From the NCBI GenBank assembly GCA_900752905.1, contig CAADWX010000025.1, positions 6,978 to 70,977 on the forward strand: a stretch of DNA of 64,000 nt, given 5' to 3'. The notes below the pieces were generated by a model. That model worked only from the letters and a program-made list of their open reading frames with translations. It did not search any database and had not been told where the DNA came from. Origin of the DNA: Bacilli bacterium (GTDB taxonomy: Bacteria; Bacillota_I; Bacilli_A; RF39; UBA660). Below, piece after piece: positions 53,646 through 62,236 of the stretch. The number at the start of each line of letters is the position of its first letter. Within the stretch, counting starts at the first letter, position 1. The translations under genes and the position numbers were made by a program.

Positions 53646-53944
53646 AAGAAGAAAAAATGACTGTAATAGCACCAGGAGCAAATGGGGAACCAGTGGAGTA
53701 TGATGTTTTGTTTACTTTTGATAGTGATGTAACTGGTAAAAGTTATATTGCTTATACAGATAATACTTTAGATGAAAAAGGTAATATTAAGGTTTATGCT
53801 TCAATTTATGATCCTGATAATTTAGAAAATTTAAGTGATATTGAAACAGAAGAAGAATGGAATTTAGTTAATAATGTATTAAATAGAATTATTGAAGAAG
53901 CTAATACAATAAAAAATGAAATAGAGGAGGGAAAAAACGAGTAG
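53642..53944 (+). CDS. DUF1292 protein (YrzB-like)
   Basis: 100 residues. The DUF1292 core reads VEYDVLFTFDSDVTGKSYIAYTDNT, then YASIYDPDN and a terminal DIETEEEWNLVNNVLNRI. Acidic, cytosolic, unknown role; always close to ireB and ruvX in Bacilli. It overlaps ruvX by four bases. Its last codons are the left arm of the hairpin at 53932-53957. Confidence 0.92.
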   Translation: MKEEKMTVIAPGANGEPVEYDVLFTFDSDVTGKSYIAYTDNTLDEKGNIKVYASIYDPDNLENLSDIETEEEWNLVNNVLNRIIEEANTIKNEIEEGKNE

Positions 53945-53957
53945 AACTCGTTTTTTG
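53932..53957 (+). terminator. Terminator-like hairpin over the DUF1292 stop and mltG start
   Basis: AAAAAACGAG / CTCGTTTTTT with a 5-nt loop: ten perfect pairs and a built-in T tail. It covers the possible TTG start of mltG at 53955. Confidence 0.75.
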
Positions 53958-55046
53958 AAAGTTGTGAAAAGAAAAGTTAGTTTAAAAAAAATATTATTGT
54001 TTGCTTTAATTATTATTGTTATATGTGTTATATCTTTATTTCTAATTTACTTAAGAGGAATTTCTCATGTTGGAAAGGATAATACAAATATTATTTTTGA
54101 AGTAAATGAGAATAGTACGTTTTATAGTATATCGGATGAATTATATAAAGAAAATTTAATAAGATCTGAATTATTTTATAAAATATATCTGAAATTAAAT
54201 AAACCTACAGGTTTAAAAAAAGGAGTATATAGTTTGAATAAAACTATGAGTGTTAAAGAAATTGTTGGTGTATTAAGTGGGGATCCTGATTATAATTATG
54301 GTAGTGTATCTGTTACTTTTAAAGAAGGAATCAATATGCGAAAGGTTGCTTCAATAATAGCTGATAATACAGATAATTCTTTAAATGATGTATTTGATTT
54401 ATTAAAGGATGAATCATATTTAGATGAACTTATAAATAATTATTGGTTTATAACTGATGAGGTAAAAAATAGTGATATTTATTATTCTCTTGAAGGATAT
54501 TTATTTCCTGATACATATCAGTTAAAGAAAAATATGAATGTAAAAGATATATTTAAAATTATGTTAGATAATTTAGAAGTTAAATTAAAACCATATAAAA
54601 AAGAAATAGAAAATAGTGATTATTCATTTCATGAATTGCTTACTTTAGCGTCTATTGTAGAACTTGAGGCTTCTAATTCTAATGATAGAGCTGGTGTTGC
54701 TAGAGTATTTTATAATAGACTTGATAATAATTGGTCATTAGGTAGTGACGTTACAACATATTATGGAATTAAAGTTGATATGAATGAAAGAGATTTATAT
54801 AAAAAAGAAATAGAAGAAAAAAATGCATATAATACAAGATCTAGTTCTATGAGTGGTAAACTTCCTGTTGGTCCTGTTGGTAATCCTGGAATTGAATCAA
54901 TTAAAGCAGTTATAGAGCCAGAGGATAATGATTATTTCTATTTTGTTGCTGATAAAACTGGTAAAACCTATTTTACAAAAAGTTATAAAGAACATACAAA
55001 TACAGTTGCGTCTTTAAAGGAAAATGGTTTATGGTACACTTATTAG
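53955..55046 (+). CDS. mltG: Endolytic murein transglycosylase MltG
   Basis: About 360 residues; starts at TTG 53955 or GTG 53964, neither with a ribosome site. One membrane helix (about 14-32) is followed by the outer YceG domain: a LysM-like part (EVNENSTFYSISDELYKENLI), then LEGYLFPDTYQL, the catalytic Glu in LTLASIVELEASN, GVARVFYNRLDNNWSLGSDVTTYYG and PVGPVGNPGIESIKAVIEP. It cuts new glycan strands to end elongation. Part of the ireB-to-greA cluster as in Bacillus. It overlaps trmR by 16 bases. Confidence 0.94.
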   Translation: MKVVKRKVSLKKILLFALIIIVICVISLFLIYLRGISHVGKDNTNIIFEVNENSTFYSISDELYKENLIRSELFYKIYLKLNKPTGLKKGVYSLNKTMSVKEIVGVLSGDPDYNYGSVSVTFKEGINMRKVASIIADNTDNSLNDVFDLLKDESYLDELINNYWFITDEVKNSDIYYSLEGYLFPDTYQLKKNMNVKDIFKIMLDNLEVKLKPYKKEIENSDYSFHELLTLASIVELEASNSNDRAGVARVFYNRLDNNWSLGSDVTTYYGIKVDMNERDLYKKEIEEKNAYNTRSSSMSGKLPVGPVGNPGIESIKAVIEPEDNDYFYFVADKTGKTYFTKSYKEHTNTVASLKENGLWYTY

Positions 55047-55618
55047 ATATAGAAAATTATGCTAAGGAAAATAATATTCCAATAATGCAAAAAGATGGGA
55101 TAGAGTTTTTAACTAATTATATAAAAGAGCATAATGTAAAGAAAATTCTTGAAATAGGTTGTGCGATTGGATATTCAGCAATTAGAATGTGTTTAGTTCA
55201 TGATGATATAAGCGTTGTTACTGTTGAAAGAGATGAATCTAGGTATAAAGAAGCAATAAAAAATATAAAAGAATTTAATTTAGAAAAAAGAATTAATGTT
55301 ATATTTGATGATGCTTTTAATGTTGATTTATCTGATAAATTTGATTTGATTTTTATTGATGCAGCTAAGAGTCAATATATAAAATTCTTTGAAAAATTTA
55401 AAAATAATCTTTCAAATAATGGTGTAATTGTGTCTGATAATTTAGATTTTCATGGACTAGTTCATAAGGATTTAAATCAAATAGAAAGCAGAAATGTAAG
55501 GGGAATAGTAAGAAAACTTAATAATTATATTGAATTTTTAAATACAAATAAAGAATTTAAAACTGATTTTTATAGTATTGGTGATGGAATTGGAATAAGT
55601 TATAGAATAAATTGTTAA
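55031..55618 (+). CDS. trmR: tRNA 5-hydroxyuridine methyltransferase TrmR (O-methyltransferase family)
   Basis: 195 residues of the class I O-methyltransferase family (COMT-like). Motif I is ILEIGCAIGYSAIRMCL; the acidic end of strand 2 is VTVERDE; the metal and substrate site is FIDAAKSQYIKFFEKF with SDNLDFHG. In Bacillus the gene at this position (yrrM) methylates ho5U34 of tRNA, the product made with help of the two U32 proteins downstream. It overlaps mltG by 16 bases. Confidence 0.88.
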   Translation: MVHLLDIENYAKENNIPIMQKDGIEFLTNYIKEHNVKKILEIGCAIGYSAIRMCLVHDDISVVTVERDESRYKEAIKNIKEFNLEKRINVIFDDAFNVDLSDKFDLIFIDAAKSQYIKFFEKFKNNLSNNGVIVSDNLDFHGLVHKDLNQIESRNVRGIVRKLNNYIEFLNTNKEFKTDFYSIGDGIGISYRINC

Positions 55619-55640
55619 ATTTATTCTTTTTTGTTATAAT
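55612..55640 (+). promoter_or_regulatory. Sigma-A promoter overlapping the trmR stop
   Basis: TTGTTA (55612-55617), 17-bp spacer, TATAAT (55635-55640), before the U32 pair. Confidence 0.65.
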
Positions 55641-55656
55641 ATATCTGGTGATTTTT

Positions 55657-56502
55657 ATGTCTAAAATATGTATTATACCCAATAGTATAGAAATGATAAA
55701 TAAAACATTAAAGTATTCTGATGCTTATATTATAGGAATAGATAAATTAAGCATAAATATGCCTTTTTATTTTAGTTTAGATGAAGTATATATGATTAAT
55801 AATATATTAAAAGAAAGTAAAAAGGAATTGTTTATATGCTTAAATAAGAATATGTTTAATTCTGATATTAATTTACTTGAAGAAATTTTAAAAAGCATAG
55901 ATAAATTAAATATAAAAGGTATTTTATATTATGATATAAGTTTAGTTGAATTAAAAGAAAAATTGAATTTAAAAACTGATTTGGTATGGAGTCAAGAACA
56001 TTTTACAACTAATTATTATACTATTAATTATTGGTATGATTTAGGTGTTAAATATACATATATGTCTAATGAAATAACACTAGATGAATTGGAAGAAATA
56101 AGAAAAAATACTGATTCAAAATTAATGCTTCAAGTATTTGGTTATATTCCTCTTTTTACATCTAAAAGAAGACTTGTAAATAATTACAAAGAGTATTTTA
56201 AGTTGAATAATAATTCTGATATTTATTATATGGAAAAAGAAGGGGATAAATATCCTTTAAAAGAAAATAAAGATGGTACAGTTGTATATAGTGCTTCTCC
56301 TATAAATAGTATTAAAGATTTTGATAAAATAGATAAAATTGTAGATTATTCAGTGTTGAATTGTTTTTTAATAGATGATTTAGAATTTATAGAAATTGTT
56401 AAACATTATTTTAATAGAGAAAAGTTTGATTCAATATATAATGATACATATTTTTTACATAAAGAAAGTATTTATAAGGTGATTAGGAATGCAAAAAATT
56501 GA
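55657..56502 (+). CDS. U32 family protein, first of the pair (TrhP1-like)
   Basis: 281 residues from the ATG at 55657 (after TGGTGATTTTT). Short U32 protein, beta/alpha barrel-like: SKICIIPNSIEMINKTLKYSDAYIIGID, then the DLVWSQEHFTTNYYTINYWYDLGVKYTYMSNEITLDELEEI region with the reduced U32 core. It lacks most of the conserved Cys of the larger partner. In Bacillus yrrN holds this place and works with yrrO in prephenate-dependent tRNA U34 hydroxylation. It overlaps the next gene by 14 bases. Confidence 0.85.
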   Translation: MSKICIIPNSIEMINKTLKYSDAYIIGIDKLSINMPFYFSLDEVYMINNILKESKKELFICLNKNMFNSDINLLEEILKSIDKLNIKGILYYDISLVELKEKLNLKTDLVWSQEHFTTNYYTINYWYDLGVKYTYMSNEITLDELEEIRKNTDSKLMLQVFGYIPLFTSKRRLVNNYKEYFKLNNNSDIYYMEKEGDKYPLKENKDGTVVYSASPINSIKDFDKIDKIVDYSVLNCFLIDDLEFIEIVKHYFNREKFDSIYNDTYFLHKESIYKVIRNAKN

Positions 56503-57682
56503 ATTATTAGCTCCTGCTGGAGATTTAGAAAGATTAAAAGTAGCTATTGATTATGGAGCTGATGCTGTATATTTAGGAGGACCTATTTTAGGACTTAGAG
56601 CAAATGCTAAAAATTTTACTTATGAGGAAATAAAAGAGGGATGTACATATGCTCATGAAAGAAATAAAAAGGTATATGTTACTGTAAATATAGTATTACA
56701 TAATAAGGAAGCTAATTTAGTAGAAGAATCATTAAAACAATTAGAAAAATGTGGCGTTGATGCTATTATAGTTAGTGATCCTGCAGTAATTTCTATTGCT
56801 AAAAAAAATACAAATCTTGAAATACATTTATCAACTCAGCAATCAACATTAAATATGGAAGCTTGTCGTTTTTGGAAAAAAAAAGGAGTTAGTAGAATTG
56901 TTTTAGGAAGAGAAGTTTCAAAAGAAGATATATTAGAAATAAGAAAAAATGTTGATATAGAGATTGAATGCTTTGTTCATGGAGCTATGTGTGCTGGATT
57001 ATCTGGAAGATGTGTTTTATCTAATTATTTGACAAATAGAGATGCAAATAGAGGCGGATGCAGTCAAATATGTAGATGGGATTTTGATTTAAGGGATAAA
57101 GATTTAAATTTAATTAAAGGTGAAAATAATTTTACATTTTGCTCTAAGGATTTATCTATGTTAACTGTACTTCCAGATATGATAAAATGTGGTATTTCTT
57201 CTTTGAAAATAGAAGGTAGAATGAGATCTATATATTATGTAGCGACAATTGTAAATATTTATAGAAAAGCAATTGATGAGTATTATGAAAATGAATGTAT
57301 TAAAAATATAGAGGAAAAAATAAAAATTGTAAGAAGATGCGCTAATAGAGATAGTATTGTTCAATTTTTTAATGGCGTAAATGATTATACTTGTGGTTAT
57401 TATAACGGAAGATTTGAAGAATCTAATCAAGACTTTTTAGGGGTTGTACTTGAATACAATGATAAAACAAAAGTTGCAGTAATAGAACAAAGAAATTATT
57501 TTAAAAAAGGTGATATTGTAGATATATTCGGACCTAAACATGATACTTATACAATAAAAATTGATGACATATTTGATGAAAATAATAATATAATTGATGT
57601 AGTAAGGCATCCAAGACAGGTTATTAGTATGGTAATAGATAAAGACATAAAAAGTGGCGATATAATCAGAATTCATATTTAA
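56489..57682 (+). CDS. U32 peptidase-family tRNA hydroxylation protein (TrhP2-like)
   Basis: 397 residues. N-terminal barrel: IELLAPAGDLERLKVAIDYGADAVYLGG. The family signature is ECFVHGAMCAGLSGRCVLSNYLTNRDANRGGCSQICRWDF, whose Cys (with a fourth in FTFCSKDL) are iron-sulphur ligands in relatives. The C-terminal barrel domain has VLEYNDKTKVAVIEQRNYFKKGDIVDIFGP. It is the larger partner for ho5U34 formation on tRNA. Follows its shorter paralogue; udk, usual between this gene and greA, is missing. Confidence 0.93.
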   Translation: MQKIELLAPAGDLERLKVAIDYGADAVYLGGPILGLRANAKNFTYEEIKEGCTYAHERNKKVYVTVNIVLHNKEANLVEESLKQLEKCGVDAIIVSDPAVISIAKKNTNLEIHLSTQQSTLNMEACRFWKKKGVSRIVLGREVSKEDILEIRKNVDIEIECFVHGAMCAGLSGRCVLSNYLTNRDANRGGCSQICRWDFDLRDKDLNLIKGENNFTFCSKDLSMLTVLPDMIKCGISSLKIEGRMRSIYYVATIVNIYRKAIDEYYENECIKNIEEKIKIVRRCANRDSIVQFFNGVNDYTCGYYNGRFEESNQDFLGVVLEYNDKTKVAVIEQRNYFKKGDIVDIFGPKHDTYTIKIDDIFDENNNIIDVVRHPRQVISMVIDKDIKSGDIIRIHI

Positions 57683-57683
57683 C

Positions 57684-57712
57684 TTGACAAAAATTATAAT
57701 TTATAGTAATAT
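57684..57712 (+). promoter_or_regulatory. Sigma-A promoter of greA
   Basis: Consensus TTGACA (57684-57689), 17-bp spacer, TAATAT (57707-57712), two bases after the U32 gene stop. Confidence 0.8.
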
Positions 57713-57744
57713 TTTAGGCGTTGATAAGAAAAGAGTTGATAATT

Positions 57745-58218
57745 ATGGCTGATAAGGCTAAAGAAATATATTTAACACAATCTGGCTTAGATGATTTAAA
57801 AAAAGAACTTGAATATTTAAGAACAGAAAAAAGACCAGAAGTAATTAATTCATTAAAGGAAGCAAGAGCATTAGGTGATTTATCTGAAAATTCTGAATAT
57901 GATGCTGCACGTGCTGCTCAAGCTGAAGTTGAAGGTAGAATAAAAGAGATTGAAGCAATGCTTGAAAATGTGGTTGTAATAACTGGTGAAAAAAGTGATG
58001 TTGCTTCAATTGGTTCAAATGTAAAAATTAAATATGTTGATGATGGTGAAGTAGAAGAATATTCAATAGTTGGAAGTCAAGAAGCTGACCCATTTCAAAA
58101 TAAAATTTCTAATGAATCTCCAATAGCAAAAGCAATTATAGGATCAAGTGTAGGTTCTGTTGTAGAAGTTGATAGTCCTAGTGGAAAATATCAAGTAGAA
58201 ATTATTTCAATTTCATAA
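57745..58218 (+). CDS. greA: Transcription elongation factor GreA
   Basis: 157 residues from the ATG at 57745 (AAGAGTTGATAATT); a longer frame from TTG 57721 has no support. The N-terminal coiled coil has LTQSGLDDLKKELEYLRTEKRPEVINSLKEARALGDLSENSEYDAAR with the acidic tip D-x-S-E-N-x-E-Y. The C-terminal FKBP-like domain has SPIAKAIIGSSVGSVVEVDSPSGKYQVEI. It enters the RNA polymerase secondary channel and stimulates cleavage of backtracked RNA. Own promoter and terminator. Confidence 0.97.
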   Translation: MADKAKEIYLTQSGLDDLKKELEYLRTEKRPEVINSLKEARALGDLSENSEYDAARAAQAEVEGRIKEIEAMLENVVVITGEKSDVASIGSNVKIKYVDDGEVEEYSIVGSQEADPFQNKISNESPIAKAIIGSSVGSVVEVDSPSGKYQVEIISIS

Positions 58219-58239
58219 AAAGTACTATGTACTTTTTTT
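58217..58239 (+). terminator. Terminator of greA
   Basis: AAAAGTAC / GTACTTTT with a 3-nt loop and T run. Confidence 0.8.
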
Positions 58240-58248
58240 CTATTGAAC

Positions 58249-58277
58249 TTGAAAAATGTATTATTTTGTTGTATACT
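58249..58277 (+). promoter_or_regulatory. Sigma-A promoter of tig
   Basis: TTGAAA (58249-58254), 17-bp spacer, TATACT (58272-58277). Confidence 0.7.
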
Positions 58278-58309
58278 ATATATCATATGATTTGAAAGGA
58301 ATGAATTAA

Positions 58310-59569
58310 ATGAGTAAAGAGAAAAACATGAAAGAAATTAAAATAAAAGTTGAAGGAAAAGAATGGAAAGATGCTATAGATAAAGCATATAAAAAGATTT
58401 CATCAAAGGTTAAAGTTGATGGTTTCCGTCCTGGAAAAGCACCTCGTGATATGATAATTAAAAAATATGGTCAAGGTAATTTATGGATGGACGCAGCTGA
58501 TGAAAGTATCCAAGCAGCATATACAAAAGTTATGGATGAAAATAAAGACTTAGAAATAGTTTGCCAACCAGAAGTTAATGTAACATCTGTAAGTGATGAT
58601 GCTATTGAATTTAATTTTACTTTAACTTTAAAACCAGAAGTTAAGTTAGGAAAATATAAAGGTCTTGGAGTAAAAAAAGAAGAAGTTAAAGTATCTAAAA
58701 AAGATATAGATGAAGCTGTTCTTGCTATGCAAAAACGTTATGCAGAAAGTGTAATTAAAGAAGGAACTGTTGAAAATGGTGATACAGCAGTTATTGATTT
58801 TGAAGGTTTTAAAGATGGAGTAGCATTCGAAGGTGGAAAAGGAGAAAACTATTCATTAGAAATTGGTTCAGGATCATTTATACCTGGTTTTGAAGAACAA
58901 TTAATTGGAATGAAAAAAGGAGAAACAAAAGAAATTAACGTTACTTTCCCAGAAAATTATCATGCTGAGGAATTGAAAGGTCAACCTGCTATATTTAAAG
59001 TTACAGTAAATGAAATTAAAACAACTAAAATTCCAGAGTTAGATAAAGATTTCTTTGAAGATTTAGGAATGGAAGGAATTGAAACAGAAGAAGCTTTAAG
59101 AAAACAATTAGAAGAAAATATTAAAACAAGAAGAGAAAGCGAATTTGAAAATAAATTTATTGATGATTTATTAGATGCTGCAGTTAAAAATATGGAAGTA
59201 GAAATTCCTCATGTAATGATTCACGAAGAATTAGATAGAATGTTAAGACAATATGATGAAAATTTAAAAATGCAAGGAATTACTTTAGAACAATTTTATC
59301 AATTTACAAATTCTAATGAAGAACAATTAAAAGCTGAAATGCATGGTGAGGCTGAAAAAAGAGTTCTTGAAAGATTATTATTAGAAGAAATTGTTAAAAG
59401 TGAAAAAATTGAAGTTAAAAATGAAGATGTTAAAAAAGAAGCTGAAGATTTAGCTAAAAAGTATCAAATGGATAAAGATGAATTCTTAAAATTATTTGGT
59501 GGACTTGAAATGGTTGAATATGATTTAAAAATGCGTAAAGCATTAGATTTATTAAAAGCTAATAACTAA
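58310..59569 (+). CDS. tig: Trigger factor
   Basis: 419 residues. The ribosome-binding tail has the signature KVDGFRPGKAPRDMIIKKYG (G-F-R-x-G-x-x-P). The FKBP-type prolyl isomerase domain spans about 150-240 (GDTAVIDFEGFKDGVAFEGGKGENYSLEIGSGSFIPGFEEQLIGMKKGE). The helical chaperone arms follow to the C-terminus. It binds nascent chains at the exit tunnel. The ATG follows GAAAGGAATG. The next gene begins 20 bases later with no terminator between, so they probably share a transcript. clpX, often next, is not here. Confidence 0.97.
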   Translation: MSKEKNMKEIKIKVEGKEWKDAIDKAYKKISSKVKVDGFRPGKAPRDMIIKKYGQGNLWMDAADESIQAAYTKVMDENKDLEIVCQPEVNVTSVSDDAIEFNFTLTLKPEVKLGKYKGLGVKKEEVKVSKKDIDEAVLAMQKRYAESVIKEGTVENGDTAVIDFEGFKDGVAFEGGKGENYSLEIGSGSFIPGFEEQLIGMKKGETKEINVTFPENYHAEELKGQPAIFKVTVNEIKTTKIPELDKDFFEDLGMEGIETEEALRKQLEENIKTRRESEFENKFIDDLLDAAVKNMEVEIPHVMIHEELDRMLRQYDENLKMQGITLEQFYQFTNSNEEQLKAEMHGEAEKRVLERLLLEEIVKSEKIEVKNEDVKKEAEDLAKKYQMDKDEFLKLFGGLEMVEYDLKMRKALDLLKANN

Positions 59570-59589
59570 TTTAGGTTAGGGGGAATCTT

Positions 59590-60225
59590 ATGAAAATATT
59601 TGATTTATTTAATTCTTCTAAAAAACAAATTACTTTAGAAGAAAAATATGATGATATTGTTAATAATGTTTTATTAAAAGATAATTCAAATATAAATGAT
59701 GTGGAGAATATTAAATCTTTAACAAAATTAATTGTTACTTGGTTTAAAATTCAATTTGAAACAGAATTAAATAAATATAATGTTAAAGAAGATAAAATAA
59801 GTGATTTTTTAGATAGAAATGTATTTCAATTATTAGATATTTATGATGTAAGTAGTTTAACAAATCTTATGCATCAAAAAATTAATAAAAAATTATTTCA
59901 AAAATATGAAGATAATCCTAAATTTAAAGAAAAAATACATGAAGCATCATTATATGAATTAATGAATACTACAAAAAGTGTTGAATATGGATTAGTTTTT
60001 TGTAAGTTATTTGATTTAAAACTTTCTTTAGCTATGAAATATTTACCTGGTTCTAAGTTAAATGATGAAGAGCTTATGAGACGTTATTTAGAAAATAGAG
60101 GGAACCCCAATATTGAATTTTATCCTAATTATTTTAAAATAAATTCTAAGAATAGATTTTATTCTGAAAATTTAAATGAAAAATTATTAGAATACAATAA
60201 TAATAAAATAATTGTGAAAAAATAA
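59590..60225 (+). CDS. Hypothetical protein, 211 residues
   Basis: Start after TTAGGGGGAATCTT. Sequence MKIFDLFNSSKKQITLEEKYDDIVNNVLL..., mostly helical and Lys/Asn-rich, with LTKLIVTWFKIQFETELNKY, a YELMNTTKSVEYGLVFCKLFDLKLSLAMKYL helix pair and an ENRGNPNIEFYPNYF loop. No membrane segment. I do not recognise the family. It lies in one transcript with trigger factor and ends in a perfect palindromic terminator, which hints at a role in protein or ribosome metabolism, but that is a guess by context. Confidence 0.65.
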   Translation: MKIFDLFNSSKKQITLEEKYDDIVNNVLLKDNSNINDVENIKSLTKLIVTWFKIQFETELNKYNVKEDKISDFLDRNVFQLLDIYDVSSLTNLMHQKINKKLFQKYEDNPKFKEKIHEASLYELMNTTKSVEYGLVFCKLFDLKLSLAMKYLPGSKLNDEELMRRYLENRGNPNIEFYPNYFKINSKNRFYSENLNEKLLEYNNNKIIVKK

Positions 60226-60246
60226 AGGTTATTAATAACCTTTTTC
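60224..60246 (+). terminator. Terminator after tig and the hypothetical gene
   Basis: AAAGGTTATT / AATAACCTTT, perfect, then T run; overlaps the stop. Confidence 0.8.
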
Positions 60247-60265
60247 TTTATATTCATAAAAATTA

Positions 60266-60274
60266 TGGTATAAT
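60266..60274 (+). promoter_or_regulatory. Extended -10 promoter of proS (TGGTATAAT)
   Basis: TG-G-TATAAT with -10 at 60269-60274, 26 bases before the ATG. Confidence 0.6.
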
Positions 60275-60298
60275 ATTTTTAAGAAATGAGGAATAAAG

Positions 60299-61729
60299 AT
60301 GGAAATGAAAAAAAATGAATCAATTTGTTCAAGAGATGTTGATTTTGCTAAATGGTATACAGATGTATGTAAAAAGGCAGAATTAATGGATTATTCAAGT
60401 GTGAAAGGTTTTATAATATATAGACCATATGGATATGCACTTTGGGAAATGATTCAAAATTATCTTGATAAAGAATTTAAGAAAACAGGTCATGAAAATG
60501 TATATATGCCTATGCTTATTCCTGAAAGTTTATTACAAAAAGAAAAGGATCATGTTGAAGGTTTTGCACCAGAATGTGCTGTAGTAACACGAGGTGGACT
60601 TGATGAATTAGATGAACACTTAATTGTAAGACCAACAAGTGAAACTCTTTTTTGTGAACATTATAGCAAAATTGTTAATTCTTACCGTGATTTACCAAAA
60701 AAATATAATCAATGGTGTAGCGTTGTAAGGTGGGAAAAAACAACTCGTCCATTTTTGAGAGGATCTGAATTTTTATGGCAAGAAGGTCATACAATTCATG
60801 CAACTGAAAAGGAAGCTATTGATGAAACATTAAATATGCTTTCAATTTATAAAAATATGGCTTCTGATTTACTTGCAATTCCTATGATTACTGGAAGAAA
60901 AACAGAAAAAGAAAAATTTGCAGGTGCAGAAATGACATTTACTATGGAAGCATTAATGCATGATGGTAAAGTTTTACAATCTGGTACATCTCATTACTTT
61001 GGTCAAGGATTTGCTAAAGCTTTTAATATGAAGTTTTTGGATAAAGATAATCAAGAAAAATATGTTTATCAAACATCATGGGGTGTTTCTACTAGATTAC
61101 TTGGAGCGCTTATTATGGTACATGGTGATGACAATGGCTTGGTTTTACCTCCTTTTGTAGCGCCAACACAAGTTGTTATTGTGCCAATTAAGAATACTGA
61201 AGAAGTTTTAAATAAATGTAATGATATTGCTTTATCATTAAAAAATAATGATATAAGAGTAAAAATAGATGATTCTGATAAATCTGCAGGATGGAAATTT
61301 AGTGAATCTGAGATGAGAGGAATACCTGTTAGAATTGAAGTTGGTCCAAGAGATTTGGAACAAGGTAAATGTGTTATAGCAACTCGTTATAACGGTGAAA
61401 AAATTGATTTTGATTTATCAGGTGATATATCTTCATATATTACTGACTTATTTAAAACAATACATTCTAAAATGTATGAGAATGCTTATAACAATTTAAA
61501 AAATAATATTAGTTATACTGAAAGTTTTAAAGAAATGTGTTCTATTTTAGATGAAAAAGGTGGATTTGTAAAAGCACCATGGTGTGGTAATACTGAATGT
61601 GAAGAGAATATTAAGAACGAAACTGGTATAACAACTAGATGTTTATCGGATGAAGAAGTTAAAAATAAAACTTGTGTTCATTGTGGAGCCAAAGCTAAAT
61701 CAATAGTTTATTTTGCAAGATCGTATTAG
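60299..61729 (+). CDS. proS: Prolyl-tRNA synthetase, archaeal/eukaryal type
   Basis: 476 residues. The class II core has motif 1 around GFIIYRPYGYALWEMIQNYLDKEFKKTGHENVYMPML, motif 2 CSVVRWEKTTRPFLRGSEFLWQEGHT and motif 3 GALIMVHGDDNGLVLPPFVAPTQVVIVPI. There is no inserted editing domain between motifs 2 and 3. The anticodon domain is followed by the C-terminal zinc domain (CSILDEKG...WCGNTECEENI...CVHCGAK) and the final VYFARSY with terminal Tyr. These are marks of the archaeal/eukaryal ProRS form, which also occurs in Mollicutes and some Firmicutes. Confidence 0.96.
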   Translation: MEMKKNESICSRDVDFAKWYTDVCKKAELMDYSSVKGFIIYRPYGYALWEMIQNYLDKEFKKTGHENVYMPMLIPESLLQKEKDHVEGFAPECAVVTRGGLDELDEHLIVRPTSETLFCEHYSKIVNSYRDLPKKYNQWCSVVRWEKTTRPFLRGSEFLWQEGHTIHATEKEAIDETLNMLSIYKNMASDLLAIPMITGRKTEKEKFAGAEMTFTMEALMHDGKVLQSGTSHYFGQGFAKAFNMKFLDKDNQEKYVYQTSWGVSTRLLGALIMVHGDDNGLVLPPFVAPTQVVIVPIKNTEEVLNKCNDIALSLKNNDIRVKIDDSDKSAGWKFSESEMRGIPVRIEVGPRDLEQGKCVIATRYNGEKIDFDLSGDISSYITDLFKTIHSKMYENAYNNLKNNISYTESFKEMCSILDEKGGFVKAPWCGNTECEENIKNETGITTRCLSDEEVKNKTCVHCGAKAKSIVYFARSY

Positions 61730-61730
61730 T

Positions 61731-61761
61731 TTCGACATATTTCGACCAATTAAAGTACTAT
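61731..61761 (+). promoter_or_regulatory. Tandem Spo0A boxes with -10 before the SpoIIB-like gene
   Basis: TTCGACA (61731-61737) is the exact complement of the 0A box core TGTCGAA; TTCGACC (61741-61747) is a one-mismatch copy exactly 10 bp on. TACTAT at 61756-61761 can serve as -10, placing the boxes at the -35 region as in Spo0A-activated sigma-A promoters. Confidence 0.5.
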
Positions 61762-61780
61762 AGTTATTGTAGGTGATAAT

Positions 61781-62236
61781 ATGAAAAAATTTTTATCTAC
61801 AATTTCTTGTATTTTAGTTGGTCTTTTTCTTGGATTTTTTTTACTTAAACAATATAAATATAAAGAAAATGTTAAAACTGTTTCAAAAGAAAATAATATT
61901 TTATATTTTGTTCAGATTGGAGCATATTCTACATTTGAAAATATGCAAAGCAGCGTAAAAGATTTTTATAATTATATATATGAAGAAGAAAATGGTACAT
62001 ATTATGCTTATATAGCTATTGTAAAAAATAAAGAAATTTTAACAAAATTGCAGGAATATTTGACTAAAGCTGGGTATGTTATATATATAAAGGAAAAATA
62101 TGTTAATAATCCTGGTTTTAATGATGTACTGGGACAATATGAACTCCTTTTAAAAGAAACTAATGATATAGATGCAATAATGACTATATGTAGTCAAATT
62201 GTAAGTAAATATGAGGAGCTGGAGTTAAGTGATTAA
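61781..62236 (+). CDS. SPOR-domain membrane protein, SpoIIB-like
   Basis: 151 residues. One N-terminal membrane helix (about 5-24), then a SPOR-like fold starting YFVQIGAYSTFENMQSSVKDF (the FVQxGAY signature) and including YYAYIAIVKNKEILTKLQEYLTKAGYVIYIKEKYV. SPOR domains bind denuded glycan at septa. In Bacillus the SPOR protein SpoIIB lies just before maf-radC-mreB, so position, topology and the Spo0A boxes upstream all favour a SpoIIB-like role in engulfment. The ATG follows TAGGTGATAAT. It overlaps radC by eight bases. Confidence 0.75.
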   Translation: MKKFLSTISCILVGLFLGFFLLKQYKYKENVKTVSKENNILYFVQIGAYSTFENMQSSVKDFYNYIYEEENGTYYAYIAIVKNKEILTKLQEYLTKAGYVIYIKEKYVNNPGFNDVLGQYELLLKETNDIDAIMTICSQIVSKYEELELSD

